64,000 bases of DNA from Rhodoblastus sp963703385 (GCA_963703385.1 OY969816.1:2170001-2234000), one strand, 5' to 3'; numbered from the stretch's first letter, positions 51,145 to 60,730 are shown. The notes: a model not told the origin generated them from the letters alone. Translations and numbers: made by a program.

Positions 51145-51765
51145 TCAGGTCACCGGCTGGCCGGTGACGATGACCTTCGTGCCGAGATGGACGCGATTGT
51201 AGAGATCGATCGCATCGATGTCGCGCATGCGGATACAACCCGAAGACACGTGCTGGCCGATCAGCTCCGGCTCATTGGTGCCGTGGATGCGGTACATCGT
51301 GTCCTTGCTGCCCTGGAAAAGATACAAGGCGCGGGCGCCGAGCGGATTGTCGGGGCCGCCGGGCAGGCCGCCGGCTTCCGCCGTCGGCCGCAGATGCGGC
51401 CAGCGTTCGAGCATGTCGCTTGGCGGCATCCAGTGCGGCCATTCGGCCATCTTGCCGACGGTGGCTTCGCCGGTCCAGCCGCTCGCCTCGTTGCCGGTGG
51501 CGACGCCATAGCGGATCGCCTTGTGGTTCGGCAGCGAGTAGTAAAGAAAGTTCTTGAAGGTATCGATGGTGATCGTGCCCGGCGACTGGCCGGTCGGATC
51601 ATCGACGATAAAGCGACGATAATCGCCCGGCGGCTGGCCGGACGGCGCAAGAGACATGAATTCGCGATCCTTCCCGTTCAAGGTCGGATCAGGCGTGGTC
51701 TCCATGTTACAGGCGGCGAGAGCCGCCGAAACCAACGCTATTCCTACAATCGCCCGCAGTTTCAT
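51145..51765 (-). CDS. L,D-transpeptidase (YkuD family) lipoprotein
   Basis: A 206-residue exported enzyme. The signal peptide MKLRAIVGIALVSAALAAC ends in a lipobox with cysteine at about 19. The YkuD domain (about 50-205) has RYGVATGNEASGWTGEATVG, PDNPLGARALYLFQGSKDTM, the catalytic YRIHGTNEPELIGQHVSSGC and the nucleophile cysteine in SSGCIRMRDIDAIDLYNRV (SxGCxR). It forms 3-3 cross-links in peptidoglycan or links lipoproteins to the wall. The start ATG is at 51765; an in-frame TTG one codon upstream is ignored. Monocistronic, with its own terminator. Confidence 0.94.
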   Translation of the reverse strand: MKLRAIVGIALVSAALAACNMETTPDPTLNGKDREFMSLAPSGQPPGDYRRFIVDDPTGQSPGTITIDTFKNFLYYSLPNHKAIRYGVATGNEASGWTGEATVGKMAEWPHWMPPSDMLERWPHLRPTAEAGGLPGGPDNPLGARALYLFQGSKDTMYRIHGTNEPELIGQHVSSGCIRMRDIDAIDLYNRVHLGTKVIVTGQPVT

Positions 51766-52031
51766 CAAATCGCCCCGAATCGCCTGCGCCGCCGCAGCGG
51801 CGAAATTTCACTCTATAATTACCATAATCACCCGGATCGTCACGCCCGTCGTTGCGCGCCGCGGCGCCGGTCGAACAGATTGACGGCTCTTGTTGCGCCT
51901 CGGCAACAGTGTCACAGCCACGCCAAAGCTAACGTCCCGAACATGCGATCAAATTCCGATGAGGAGCGCCGAAGGCTAAAACTTTCGGTCTAAGACATAA
52001 ACTTTGTTGGACAGGCGCGCCGATTGGCGCG

Positions 52032-53069
52032 ATGTTCGGGGCAAATGACAACGATCCAGGCGTCAACCGCCGCCCGCGTGAGTTTTGGGAGGCGGTTTTT
52101 GAGCCAAAAGCGACTATTCCTGTTTGTGAGCCAGAATTGAACACCTTGCTGCTTACCCATCCCGCCGGCCTGTCTCACGACAACGGCCCCGGCCATCCCG
52201 AGAGGGCGGATCGCGTCCGGGTCATCGAGCGCATATTGGAGCATGAAAAATTCATGACCCTGATCCGCGCGCAAGCCGAGAACGGCACGCGCGAGATGGC
52301 GCTTCGGGTTCACCCGGAATCCTATCTCCAGGCGTTGGAGGAGGTGTCGCCGCGCGACGGCTTCGCCAGGCTCGACAGCGACACCACCATGAGCCCCGGC
52401 ACGCTGGCCGCCGCCTTCCGCGCGATCGGCGGCGCCTGTCAGGCCGTGGATGAAGTGATGCGCCGCGAAGTCTCCAACGCCTTCGTCGCCATGAGGCCGC
52501 CGGGCCATCACGCCGAACGCGCCACGCCGATGGGCTTCTGCTTCTTCAACAACGCCGCCGTCGCCGCACGCCACGCGCTCGCCGTCCATGGCGCCAGCCG
52601 GGTCGCGATCATGGATTTCGACGTCCATCACGGCAATGGGACCCAGGACATTTTCTGGTCCGACCCCAATGTGATGTATCTTTCGACCCATGAAATGCCG
52701 CTCTACCCCGGCACGGGTTCGGTCGCGGAGCGCGGCGAATACAACAATATCGTCAATGCGCCGCTCTGCGCGGGAGACGCCGGCCCCCAGTTCCGCGAGG
52801 CGATGGAGGTGGCGATCCTGCCCCGGATCGAGCAGTTCCGGCCTGATCTCCTCATCATTTCCGCCGGTTTCGACGCTCACCGCCGCGATCCGCTCGCCAA
52901 TATCAATCTGGTCGAGGCGGATTTCGCCTGGGCCACGGCGAAACTGATGGATGTCGCGGACCGTTATTGCGGCGGGCGCCTCGTCTCGGTGCTCGAAGGC
53001 GGCTATGATCTGGATGGGCTGGCCCGGTCGGTGGCGGCCCACGTCCTCACCCTGATGGGCGCCACGTAA
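52032..53069 (+). CDS. Histone deacetylase-like (HDAC/AcuC/AphA) amidohydrolase
   Basis: A zinc-dependent deacetylase of the arginase-deacetylase fold, 345 residues from ATG 52032. Family homology begins only at residue 37 (TLLLTHPAGLSHDNGPGHPE), so a later start near 52137 (TTG) is possible; neither has a strong ribosome site. Catalytic features are AMRPPGHHAERATPMGFCFF (His pair), AIMDFDVHHGNGTQDIFW (metal Asp/His) and LIISAGFDAHRRDPLANINL (third metal Asp). Likely substrates are acetylated polyamines or other small acetyl-amides, by family analogy. It is divergent from the L,D-transpeptidase with a 266-base spacer. Confidence 0.9.
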   Translation: MFGANDNDPGVNRRPREFWEAVFEPKATIPVCEPELNTLLLTHPAGLSHDNGPGHPERADRVRVIERILEHEKFMTLIRAQAENGTREMALRVHPESYLQALEEVSPRDGFARLDSDTTMSPGTLAAAFRAIGGACQAVDEVMRREVSNAFVAMRPPGHHAERATPMGFCFFNNAAVAARHALAVHGASRVAIMDFDVHHGNGTQDIFWSDPNVMYLSTHEMPLYPGTGSVAERGEYNNIVNAPLCAGDAGPQFREAMEVAILPRIEQFRPDLLIISAGFDAHRRDPLANINLVEADFAWATAKLMDVADRYCGGRLVSVLEGGYDLDGLARSVAAHVLTLMGAT

Positions 53070-53078
53070 AGCTCCAGC

Positions 53079-54020
53079 TCAGAAACCCGACAGTCGCGTG
53101 GCTTCATCGGCCGGCGCGCCAAGCTCGACCTCGACGATTTCCGGCGGACGCAGCAGGCGGACCGGCACGATGGATTCGCCGAGCCCGCCGGAAATGATCA
53201 TATGCCGGCCGCCCTGCACGACATGGCCATAGACATATTCCGGGCCGAACCGCAGATCGCCGACGACCGGGCCAAGCAAGGGCAGATTGACCTGCCCGCC
53301 ATGGGTATGGCCGCACAGGGTCAGGGCGACGCGTTCGGGCACGGCGGGGTAGATGAACGGCTCGTGCGCGAGCAGGATCGCCGGGGCGTCGTCGCTCAGC
53401 TTGGCGAGCGCGCCGTCGAGATCGTCGCCGCCGATTTTTTGGGCGTTGGCGTCGATCTGCGCCCTGGCGTCCATGAGCTGGTCGCCGAGGCCGACGATCC
53501 AGAATTTTTGGCTGTCCTTGGCGAGCGCGACCGCATCGTTTTCGAGAACGACGATCCCCGCCTGGCGCAAGGCCCGCCGGATCGCGACCGTGCCGTCTGA
53601 GGGCGACGTCAGCAAGGGGCCATGCCACCAGTCATGATTGCCAAGTATGGCGTAGCAGCCGAGCGGCGCGCGCAACACCGAAAGAGCTTCGCCGATCTCT
53701 TGGGGCTCGACCGCCTTGGTCACGAAGAAATGGCCGGCGTTGTAGTCGCCAAGCAGCAGGACGGCGTCGGGATTGAGCGCGTTGGCGGCCTCGGCGATGC
53801 GGCGGATGCGCGCGGCGCCCATGAAGGGCTCGCCGGCGTGAATGTCGGAAATCACCGCGAAACGCAGACGCAAGCCCGCCGGCCAGCCCGCCGGGGTCAA
53901 GGAATAACGCCTGACCTGAAGGATAAAATTCGGCTCGACCCCGATGGCGTAAACGCCCGTGGCCGCGCCGATCAGGGGAAACGCCAAGCCACCGGAGAGA
54001 AAACGGCGTCGATCGATCAT
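53079..54020 (-). CDS. Tat/Sec-exported or anchored metallophosphoesterase
   Basis: A 313-residue protein starting at ATG 54020 with MIDRRRFLSGGLAFPLIGAA, a twin-arginine-like signal (RRRFLSGG). The calcineurin-like phosphoesterase motifs are FAVISDIHAGEPFMG (DxH), LLLGDYNAGHF (GDxxx), AILGNHDWWHG (GNHD), ILLAHEPFIYPAVPE (H) and LTLCGHTHGGQVNLP (GHTH). This is the YkuE-like group that hydrolyses phosphodiesters or phospholipid headgroups outside the cytoplasm, by family analogy. Its 3' end is convergent with the deacetylase gene, nine bases apart. Confidence 0.92.
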   Translation of the reverse strand: MIDRRRFLSGGLAFPLIGAATGVYAIGVEPNFILQVRRYSLTPAGWPAGLRLRFAVISDIHAGEPFMGAARIRRIAEAANALNPDAVLLLGDYNAGHFFVTKAVEPQEIGEALSVLRAPLGCYAILGNHDWWHGPLLTSPSDGTVAIRRALRQAGIVVLENDAVALAKDSQKFWIVGLGDQLMDARAQIDANAQKIGGDDLDGALAKLSDDAPAILLAHEPFIYPAVPERVALTLCGHTHGGQVNLPLLGPVVGDLRFGPEYVYGHVVQGGRHMIISGGLGESIVPVRLLRPPEIVEVELGAPADEATRLSGF

Positions 54021-54128
54021 GCCCTGCGCCCTGTCGCGATCCGCCCCGGCCGATCCGGTTCCTGCCCAGATAGGCGCCAAAAGACCGGATGGCAAGGCGG
54101 AACGCGGCAGGCGGAACGCGACTTGGGT

Positions 54129-54320
54129 TCAGGCGGCGTCACGTCGGATTTGGACGGGCTCCGGCGCGCGCTCGGCGCGAAGCTCCTCGATTTCCTCGGT
54201 CGCGAACAGAGCCGCCTCGACCGCGGCGAGGGCGATTTCGCGATAAAGGCGCGTTTGCAGGTCGCGCGCGTCCTCGCGGCGCGGCTGCGACGGCGGGAGG
54301 ATGATCTCTTGCTCACTCAT
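54129..54320 (-). CDS. Small acidic/helical hypothetical protein
   Basis: A 63-residue product (MSEQEIILPPSQPRREDARD) followed by a single long amphipathic helix (LQTRLYREIALAAVEAALFA, then TEEIEELRAERAPEP). The ATG at 54320 is taken; an in-frame ATG four codons earlier is possible. It resembles the many short coiled-coil proteins of Rhizobiales with no known role. It stands alone between the phosphoesterase and amidase genes. Confidence 0.5.
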   Translation of the reverse strand: MSEQEIILPPSQPRREDARDLQTRLYREIALAAVEAALFATEEIEELRAERAPEPVQIRRDAA

Positions 54321-54460
54321 GACCGGACTCATTTGACGCGAACCAACCGGGACAATCGCGGCGCATGGTTGACCGCCGCTGAATTCCAGCCGCGAATTTG
54401 CGCCGGCAAGATAAATTCCGCGTTAAGCCTGCCGGAAAAAGCCTGTCCTGTTTTGATGTT

Positions 54461-55906
54461 CTATTTCGGCGCGCGAAAACCGCCGGTCGCCGCCTCGATC
54501 ATGCCGGCAAGGGCGACAGCCATGCGATCCTCGCCGCGTGCGCAGACGATTTGAACCCCGGTCGGCGCCTTCCCGGACATCGGCCCGACCGGCGCAACCG
54601 CCGCCGGCAGCAGGGCGAGCGAGGCGAGGCCCGCCCATTTGAGCAGGTCATGATAGGGCAAGGAGCCCGCGCCGACCGGCAGACGGCGCGAAAACGGGTC
54701 GGGCGAGAAATCGTGCGGGAAGGCGAGACAGGGCGCGGGCGGGCAGAGGATCGCGTCGAAACGCTCAAAGAAACCGGCGAAAGCGGCGCCGACCGCCTTG
54801 CGGCGCTCGCTCAGCCGGGAAAAGGTCGTCGCGTCCAGTTTCGCCGCCCGCGCGCGTAAAGCGGGATAGGACAGGTCGTCCGGTTCGAAACTTTCCGCCT
54901 GCGCCGCGAAGCGCGCCTTTTCCCGCGGCGCCCCGGCGAAACCGATCGCGAAATTGAGCGTCACATAGATTTCGAAGGCCTCGGCGAAGGCGAAAGCGGG
55001 ACTGGCCTCGACCACCAAGGCGCCGGCGTCGCCGAAAATCTGCGCCGCCAGCCGCACGCCGGCCTCCACCTCGGGATCGACCGGCGCGAAATCCCGATCG
55101 AGCCAAAGCGCGAGCTTGAGTTCCGCAGGGCTTTTCCCGCGCGGCGCCGGGCCGGCGCGGCTTCGATCCTGCGCGAGCGAGAGGACCAGATCGAGGTCGG
55201 CCGCTGAGCGCGCGAGCGGTCCGGCAACGCCCAGATCGGGCGGATTCTTCAGCCGCAGCGGCGGCAGCGGCGGGATATGGCCGGCGAGCGAAATTTGGCC
55301 CCAGCTCGGCTTCAGCCCGAACAGGCCGCAGGCCTGGGCCGGCCAGCGGATCGAACCGCCGAGGTCGGAGGCGAGGTCGAAGGCGCAGAAACCCGAGGCG
55401 ACCGCCGCCGCCGCGCCGCCCGACGAACCGCCCGGCGTGAGCGTCTCGTCCCATGGATTGCAGGTCACGCCGAACAGGGAGTTGAAAGTCTGGAAATCGG
55501 CGGTGAGGCGCGGGACATTGCTTTTCGCGAGGACGATCGCCCCTGCGGCGCGCAAACGCGCCACCGCCTCGGCGTCCTGGCGCGGGACATATTCGGCCAG
55601 CGCTTCCGCGCCGCAGGTCGTCAGCAATCCCGCCGTCTCGAAACTGTCCTTGACGGTGATCGGCAAGCCTTCCAACGGCCGCGCGTCGCCGCGCGCGAAA
55701 AATCTTTCTGCCTCGCCCGCCTGACGCAGCGCCGAGTCATAATCATAGGCGGCGAGCGCATTGATCCGGGGATTGCGCTTGAGAATCCGTTCCCACACCG
55801 CGCCTAAAAGTTCGCGCGCGGAAAAATCGCCCTTGTCGAGCCCGCGCCGCCATTGGCAAGCGGAAGCCGCGAAAAAGGCCTCGTCGAAACCGGCCGCCAA
55901 GGTCAT
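54461..55906 (-). CDS. Amidase signature family amidohydrolase
   Basis: A 481-residue enzyme with the Ser-cisSer-Lys triad. The lysine is in LPITVKDSFETAGLLTTCG (about residue 87). The Gly/Ser motif TPGGSSGGAAAAVASG holds the cis-Ser (about 163), and the nucleophilic serine lies in DLASDLGGSIRWPAQACGLF (about 187). The C-terminal part (FDAILCPPAPCLAFPHDF, VAPVGPMSGKAPTGVQIVCA) is typical of the GatA-like group. GatB and GatC are not adjacent and the C-terminus lacks GatA traits, so a small-molecule amidase is more likely. It is 30 bases downstream of the MarR gene in the same direction, so possibly controlled by it. Confidence 0.93.
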   Translation of the reverse strand: MTLAAGFDEAFFAASACQWRRGLDKGDFSARELLGAVWERILKRNPRINALAAYDYDSALRQAGEAERFFARGDARPLEGLPITVKDSFETAGLLTTCGAEALAEYVPRQDAEAVARLRAAGAIVLAKSNVPRLTADFQTFNSLFGVTCNPWDETLTPGGSSGGAAAAVASGFCAFDLASDLGGSIRWPAQACGLFGLKPSWGQISLAGHIPPLPPLRLKNPPDLGVAGPLARSAADLDLVLSLAQDRSRAGPAPRGKSPAELKLALWLDRDFAPVDPEVEAGVRLAAQIFGDAGALVVEASPAFAFAEAFEIYVTLNFAIGFAGAPREKARFAAQAESFEPDDLSYPALRARAAKLDATTFSRLSERRKAVGAAFAGFFERFDAILCPPAPCLAFPHDFSPDPFSRRLPVGAGSLPYHDLLKWAGLASLALLPAAVAPVGPMSGKAPTGVQIVCARGEDRMAVALAGMIEAATGGFRAPK

Positions 55907-55936
55907 TCCCTCACGGGCCAGTCACGCGGGGGTCAC

Positions 55937-56404
55937 TCACGCCTCGACACTTTCGGAAGACGCCGCGCCGCCCCGCGCGCGAACCAGATCGCGCGCCTCG
56001 ATCAGCAATTGCTCGAATTCCGCCAGACGCTTCGGCGCCATCTGGCCGAAGGTTTCGGTGACAAAGTTCTTCTGCACCTCGATCGCCCGCACGGCGAGAT
56101 CGCGTCCGGCAGGCGTCAGATGGATCGCATGGGAGCGCCGGTCGCCGGCGAAGGAGCGGCGCTCGACCAGTCCGTTGGCGACCAGGCGATCGACCAGGCC
56201 GGAAATATTGCCCTTGGTGACATAAAGCCGGGACGCCAGCTCCTGCTGCGACAGACCTTCCTTTTCGGTCAATGTGGTCAGCACGTCGCATTGCGGGACG
56301 GAAAGATCGTAGACGCGCAAACGATTTGCGATCGCGACCCGGGACCGCGTCTGAAGACGAATGAGTCGAAACCAGACCCGCATCGCGTCAATTTCGCTGG
56401 ACAT
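55937..56404 (-). CDS. MarR-family transcriptional regulator
   Basis: A 155-residue winged-helix protein. Helix 1 (FRLIRLQTRSRVAIANRLRV) is followed by YDLSVPQCDVLTTLTEKEGL, the DNA-binding SQQELASRLYVTKGNISGLV and the wing DRLVANGLVERRSFAGDRRS, then the dimer helices ending GGAASSESVEA. The ligand cannot be inferred. The amidase gene lies 30 bases downstream, so co-transcription is likely and the regulator may sense the amidase substrate. Confidence 0.93.
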   Translation of the reverse strand: MSSEIDAMRVWFRLIRLQTRSRVAIANRLRVYDLSVPQCDVLTTLTEKEGLSQQELASRLYVTKGNISGLVDRLVANGLVERRSFAGDRRSHAIHLTPAGRDLAVRAIEVQKNFVTETFGQMAPKRLAEFEQLLIEARDLVRARGGAASSESVEA

Positions 56405-56483
56405 TCTCTCGCCTGTTTTTGTCGTTGATTGGCTTAATACATAAGGTTAACCCGCGCATGGCGCCGCCGCAAGCGCGGCATCA

Positions 56484-56587
56484 AGAGCGTTTTCAAGCGA
56501 AGTGGAACCCGGTTCGCGTTAAGAAAACGCGTTAAAACAAGAATCTAGACCATTTTCATGTTTCCAGGAAACATGAAAATGGTCTAG
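56484..56587. repeat. Interspersed repeat ending in a perfect 21-bp palindrome
   Basis: The left part has GCGTTTTCAAGCGAAGTGG, AACCCGGTTCGCGTTAAG and AAAACGCGTTAAAACAAGAA, the standard block order of a Rhizobiales intergenic repeat also seen at 24751-24856. It ends in a 43-base palindrome at 56545-56587: 21-bp perfect arms (CTAGACCATTTTCATGTTTC + C, and its complement) with one base between. It lies between the MarR start and the end of the NRPS-like gene, in an otherwise empty 267-base spacer. The palindrome could form a cruciform or a strong RNA hairpin. Confidence 0.85.
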
Positions 56588-56671
56588 CCGACCGCGCCAA
56601 GGGAATGACGCCGGCGCCAAGGCGAGACCAGGAAATCGAGCCGGCCGAATTGCGATTTTCCAGACCCCCGC

Positions 56672-59600
56672 TCAGACCAGCGGGCAGCCTTGCGTCACGT
56701 GGCGGGTGGGCGCGGCGGGGGCGCCCGACCATTCGGTATGGGCGGGGATGGATTCACCCTTCATCACGATGGTCAGCGGCCCGAGCCGGGCGTAATCGCC
56801 GACATGGGAGTCGTAGAGCACGGTCGAGCCCGCGCCGACGGTGACGCCCGAGCCGAGTTTTACCCGCCCGACCTTCATGACCCGATCTTCGTAGAGATGG
56901 GTCTGCAAGGCGCAGAGCGCGTTGAGATTGCAGTAATCGCCGACCTCGATACAGTCGAATTCGGTGATGTCGGTCATGTCGAGCACGCAGCCCTGGCCGA
57001 ATTTCGCGCCGAACAGGCGCAGGAACCAGGGCAGGAAAGGCGTGCCGCGCAAATGGTCGAGCAGGACCTTGCCGGCGAGACCCCAATAAAGCACGGCCAC
57101 CGCCTCGGTGCGCATCGCCCACCACGACCACATCGGCTTCGTCACCGGCTGGTAGCGGCCCATGGTCGCCCATTTCACCCCGATGACGATGAGGGTCATG
57201 ACCGCCGCGATCAGCGTCGAGGCGGCGATGAACATCCAGAACACCCGGAAATAGGCGGCCTCCAGCATCGCCGACCCGAACCATTCGATCGCCCAGGTGC
57301 CGAAGGTGATGAACAACATGGTCGGCAAGGAAATGTGGACCGCCTCGAAGACGGCGCGGGCGAATTTCTTCCAGCGCGGCGCCTCATAAGTCCAGGTCGA
57401 GCCGCCGCCGTCGAATTTCTGGCGCACCGGCAGCTTGATCGGCGGCGAGCCGAACCAGGTGTCGCCGGCCGAAATTTCGTCATTGGCTGGCGGCTTGGAC
57501 TTGATGCCGATCAGCGTCCCGTCCGGGATGTCGGCGCCCGGCGGCGTCACCCCGTCGTTGCCGATGAAGACCCGCGAGCCGGTGCGCAGCTTTTCCAGCC
57601 GCATCCAGCCGCGCCGCACGTCCTCGTCGCCGAGGATGACCTCGTCGGCGATAAAACATTTTTCGCCGATCTCGACCAGATCGTAGCGGCCGGAGAGATT
57701 GGTCGAAATTTCCGAATCCTTGCCGATCTTCGCGCCCATCAGGCGGTACCAGGCGCGCATATAGACGGTGGCGTAGAGCGAGGAGAGCGTCTCCAGGGTG
57801 ATCTCGGTCGCGAGCGCCACCGCCCATTTGCGCAGATAGAACCAGGAAAAGACCGAATAGATCCCTTCGCGCACGCGCGGCAGCACGGTCCAGCGCACGA
57901 GCGCGATGAAAGCGACCGTCACCAGCACCATGACGAAGGAGGTCGGCCAGGCCATGATCGGGATCGCGGCCATGTAAAGCCTGCGGCTCACCGCCGCGAG
58001 GCCGAGATAATCGTCGATGCGGTCGAAGACCCAGAAGGCCGGGAACAACGGCAGCAGGCCGACCGGCGGAATCGCCAGCAGCATGATGGTATAGATGAAG
58101 GTTTGCAGGGCGCGTTTGGCGGCCGAAACCTCGGGGAAGGGCCGCAGGGACTCCTTGTCCACCGAACCGACGAAACGGCCGGGAGAGCCGTCCCAGATCT
58201 CCCAGGCGTTGACCCTGGTGAAGGGCGCGAGCGCGGTGAGGTCGCGCAGCTCCCCGCCCTCCTCCAGCACGACGTCATTTTCGAGCACGCAGGACGAGCC
58301 GATATAACAGTCCGGGCCGACCTCGATCTTCCCGACGATCATGTCGGCGCCGACAAAGCTGACATTGGAGAAATTGGCGCGGGCGCCGACGGTCGTCCGC
58401 GCGCCGATGGTCAGGAGATCCGTGGCGCCAATCTCCAGTTCGGAAATATTGGCGTCCTGGCCGACTTTCACGCCGAGCGCCACGAGATAGAGCCGCATCA
58501 GCGGCGAGCCCTGGAACCATTTGATGTGGGTCAGGGTCAGCATGCGCTGGACCAGCCACCAACGAAAATAATAGACGCCCCAGATCGGATAGCGCCCGGG
58601 CTTGAAACGGCCGATAACCAGCCATTTGGTGGCGATGGCGAGCAGCACGGTCGCGATATTGACGGAGACATAGAGGCTGAGCAACGAGGCGATTTCCTGC
58701 CAGATCGAGGCGTCGGTGTCGGTCAGCAGCATGTAGGAGACGAAAATGCTCAGCCATTGCGCGGTCGAAAGCGCCAGCAGGAACGGCAGGACCGCCGCCT
58801 GCGCGAGGCCGCACAGAAAGCGTCGGTAGAGCGGCGGCGGTTCGAAGGACAGATCCTTCGGCCCGCCGCTTTCGGCCGCCTTTTCGTCGAGCAGCGCCGC
58901 GATCGCGCGTAAGGATCGCCCGTTGTAGACGTCTTGAAGAGTGATCCCCGCCAAAGCCTGGGTCTGGCGCACGATCGAGATGAAACGCGCCGCGAGCAGC
59001 GAATGGCCGCCGAGATCGGTGAAGAAATCGGCCTCCAGCGGGATGGTCTGCGGCGGCAGCACCTTTTGCGCCGCTTCGAGCAGGACGCGCTCGGTTTCGG
59101 TTTCCGGGTCCTCCTGCGCCTCGGCGGCGGCCATTGTTGCGGAAAGCGGCTCCTTCTTCAGGGCGTTGCGGTTGATCTTGCCCGAGGAGAGGCGCGGCAG
59201 AACCTCCCGCATTTCGTAGCGTGACGGCACCATGTAGGGCGGCAGGACGCCGCGCAATTCGGCGCGCAATTTCTTCGCTTCGAGCGCCTCGCCCTTGTCG
59301 GCGACGAGGAAGGCGACGAGCTGGTCGAGACCGTCGTCGTTGCGCAGCACCACCGCCGCCTGATTGACGCCGGGCTGGCCGGAGAGCCTGGCCTCGATCT
59401 CGCCCAGTTCGACGCGAAAGCCGCGGATTTTGACCTGATCGTCGATGCGGCCGTGGAAGGCGATCTTGCCGTCGGCCTCCATCGCCACGGCGTCGCCGGA
59501 GCGATAGAGGACCCGGTCGTCGCCAGTCGAATCGAACGGATTGGCGATGAATTTTTCCGCCGTCAACGCGTTGCGCTTGAGATAGCCGCGCGCCACGCCC

Positions 59601-60730
59601 GGCCCTCCGATCAGCAATTCGCCTTCGGCGCCGCGTTCGAGCAGGCGGTGGGCCTCGTCCGCGACATAGCAGGTGTAATTGGCGATCGGCCCGCCGATGG
59701 TGACTGGCTCGTCGGGCCGCACTTCGGCGACCGTCGCCACCACGGTCGTCTCCGTTGGACCATAGGAATTGAAGATCGTGCGGCCAGGCTGGGTCCAGCG
59801 CGCGGCGATCGCCGGCGGGCAGGCCTCGCCGCCGAGAATGATGACGCGCAAGGATTTGACGTCGCGCGGCATCAGCGACAAAAGGGTGGGCACCGTGTCG
59901 AGCACGGTGACGCCGATTTCTTCCATCAGGTCGGGCAAGGTCTCGGCCTCGCCCATCACCGTGGGCGTGGCGACGAAAAGGGTCGCGCCGACCAGGTAGG
60001 GAATCCAGATTTCCTCCATCGACAGGTCGAAGGCGATCGAGGCGCCCTGGAAGACGATGTCGGATCTGTTGATTTTATAGGTTTCGTTGGCCGAGCGCAG
60101 GTAATGGCAAATGTTGCGCCCGGTGATGACGATGCCCTTGGGCGCGCCGGTCGAGCCTGACGTATAAATTAAATAGGCGGGCGTGTCGGGCGTCGCGCCC
60201 GCCTTGCGCGGATCGAGCGGGGTCTGGTCGGCGCGGTCGATCAGGTCGATTTCGGTCAGGACCGGCGCCGTGATCGCGTCGCGCGCCTTGGCGGCGAGAC
60301 TTTCCGAGGTCAGCAGCCCCTTGGCCTCGGCGTCGAGCAAGGAGATTTCGATGCGGTCGAGCGGCGCGTCGGCGTCGAAGGGCAGCCAGGCCGCGCCGGT
60401 CTTGGCGATGGCGATCTGGCGGATCAACAGCTCCGGCCCGCGCGTTCCCCACAGGCCGACGACGTCGCCGGGGCCGATCCCGCGCCGGACCAGGCCGCGC
60501 GCGATCGCCGAAGCCTCGTGATCGACCTGGGCGAAGGTCAGCTTGCGCTCCATGGTCATCATGGCGACGGCGTGGGGCGCGGCCGCGACCGTGGCGGCGA
60601 AGATTTCGGCGAGCAACTCATCGCGAATCAGATCGGGACGGACCGACCCGCGCAGCACTGAAAGCGCGGCGCGCGCGCGCGCCGGCGCGGGCTTCTCTTC
60701 CATCAAGAGTTCGGTATCGAGTTCCGTCAT
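56672..60730 (-). CDS. Pls-like single-module NRPS (A-T-membrane-hexapeptide), poly-amino-acid synthetase family
   Basis: A protein of about 1352 residues starting at ATG 60730 (MTELDTELLMEE). The adenylation domain (about 35-540) has AYLIYTSGSTGAPKGIVITG, FDLSMEEIWIPYLVG, NSYGPTETTVVATVAEVRPD, RSGDAVAMEADG and SSGKINRNALKK. The thiolation domain follows (DFFTDLGGHSLLAARF, near 590). The rest has about six membrane helices alternating with three left-handed beta-helix, acetyltransferase-like soluble domains. This A-T-TM/C1-C2-C3 plan is that of epsilon-poly-L-lysine synthetase (Pls). Specificity-pocket positions read D-L-E-D-I-G-S-V-V-K by my hand alignment, near the lysine codes. Product unknown; a basic homopolymer is inferred. 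No condensation domain is present. Confidence 0.88.
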   Translation of the reverse strand: MTELDTELLMEEKPAPARARAALSVLRGSVRPDLIRDELLAEIFAATVAAAPHAVAMMTMERKLTFAQVDHEASAIARGLVRRGIGPGDVVGLWGTRGPELLIRQIAIAKTGAAWLPFDADAPLDRIEISLLDAEAKGLLTSESLAAKARDAITAPVLTEIDLIDRADQTPLDPRKAGATPDTPAYLIYTSGSTGAPKGIVITGRNICHYLRSANETYKINRSDIVFQGASIAFDLSMEEIWIPYLVGATLFVATPTVMGEAETLPDLMEEIGVTVLDTVPTLLSLMPRDVKSLRVIILGGEACPPAIAARWTQPGRTIFNSYGPTETTVVATVAEVRPDEPVTIGGPIANYTCYVADEAHRLLERGAEGELLIGGPGVARGYLKRNALTAEKFIANPFDSTGDDRVLYRSGDAVAMEADGKIAFHGRIDDQVKIRGFRVELGEIEARLSGQPGVNQAAVVLRNDDGLDQLVAFLVADKGEALEAKKLRAELRGVLPPYMVPSRYEMREVLPRLSSGKINRNALKKEPLSATMAAAEAQEDPETETERVLLEAAQKVLPPQTIPLEADFFTDLGGHSLLAARFISIVRQTQALAGITLQDVYNGRSLRAIAALLDEKAAESGGPKDLSFEPPPLYRRFLCGLAQAAVLPFLLALSTAQWLSIFVSYMLLTDTDASIWQEIASLLSLYVSVNIATVLLAIATKWLVIGRFKPGRYPIWGVYYFRWWLVQRMLTLTHIKWFQGSPLMRLYLVALGVKVGQDANISELEIGATDLLTIGARTTVGARANFSNVSFVGADMIVGKIEVGPDCYIGSSCVLENDVVLEEGGELRDLTALAPFTRVNAWEIWDGSPGRFVGSVDKESLRPFPEVSAAKRALQTFIYTIMLLAIPPVGLLPLFPAFWVFDRIDDYLGLAAVSRRLYMAAIPIMAWPTSFVMVLVTVAFIALVRWTVLPRVREGIYSVFSWFYLRKWAVALATEITLETLSSLYATVYMRAWYRLMGAKIGKDSEISTNLSGRYDLVEIGEKCFIADEVILGDEDVRRGWMRLEKLRTGSRVFIGNDGVTPPGADIPDGTLIGIKSKPPANDEISAGDTWFGSPPIKLPVRQKFDGGGSTWTYEAPRWKKFARAVFEAVHISLPTMLFITFGTWAIEWFGSAMLEAAYFRVFWMFIAASTLIAAVMTLIVIGVKWATMGRYQPVTKPMWSWWAMRTEAVAVLYWGLAGKVLLDHLRGTPFLPWFLRLFGAKFGQGCVLDMTDITEFDCIEVGDYCNLNALCALQTHLYEDRVMKVGRVKLGSGVTVGAGSTVLYDSHVGDYARLGPLTIVMKGESIPAHTEWSGAPAAPTRHVTQGCPLV

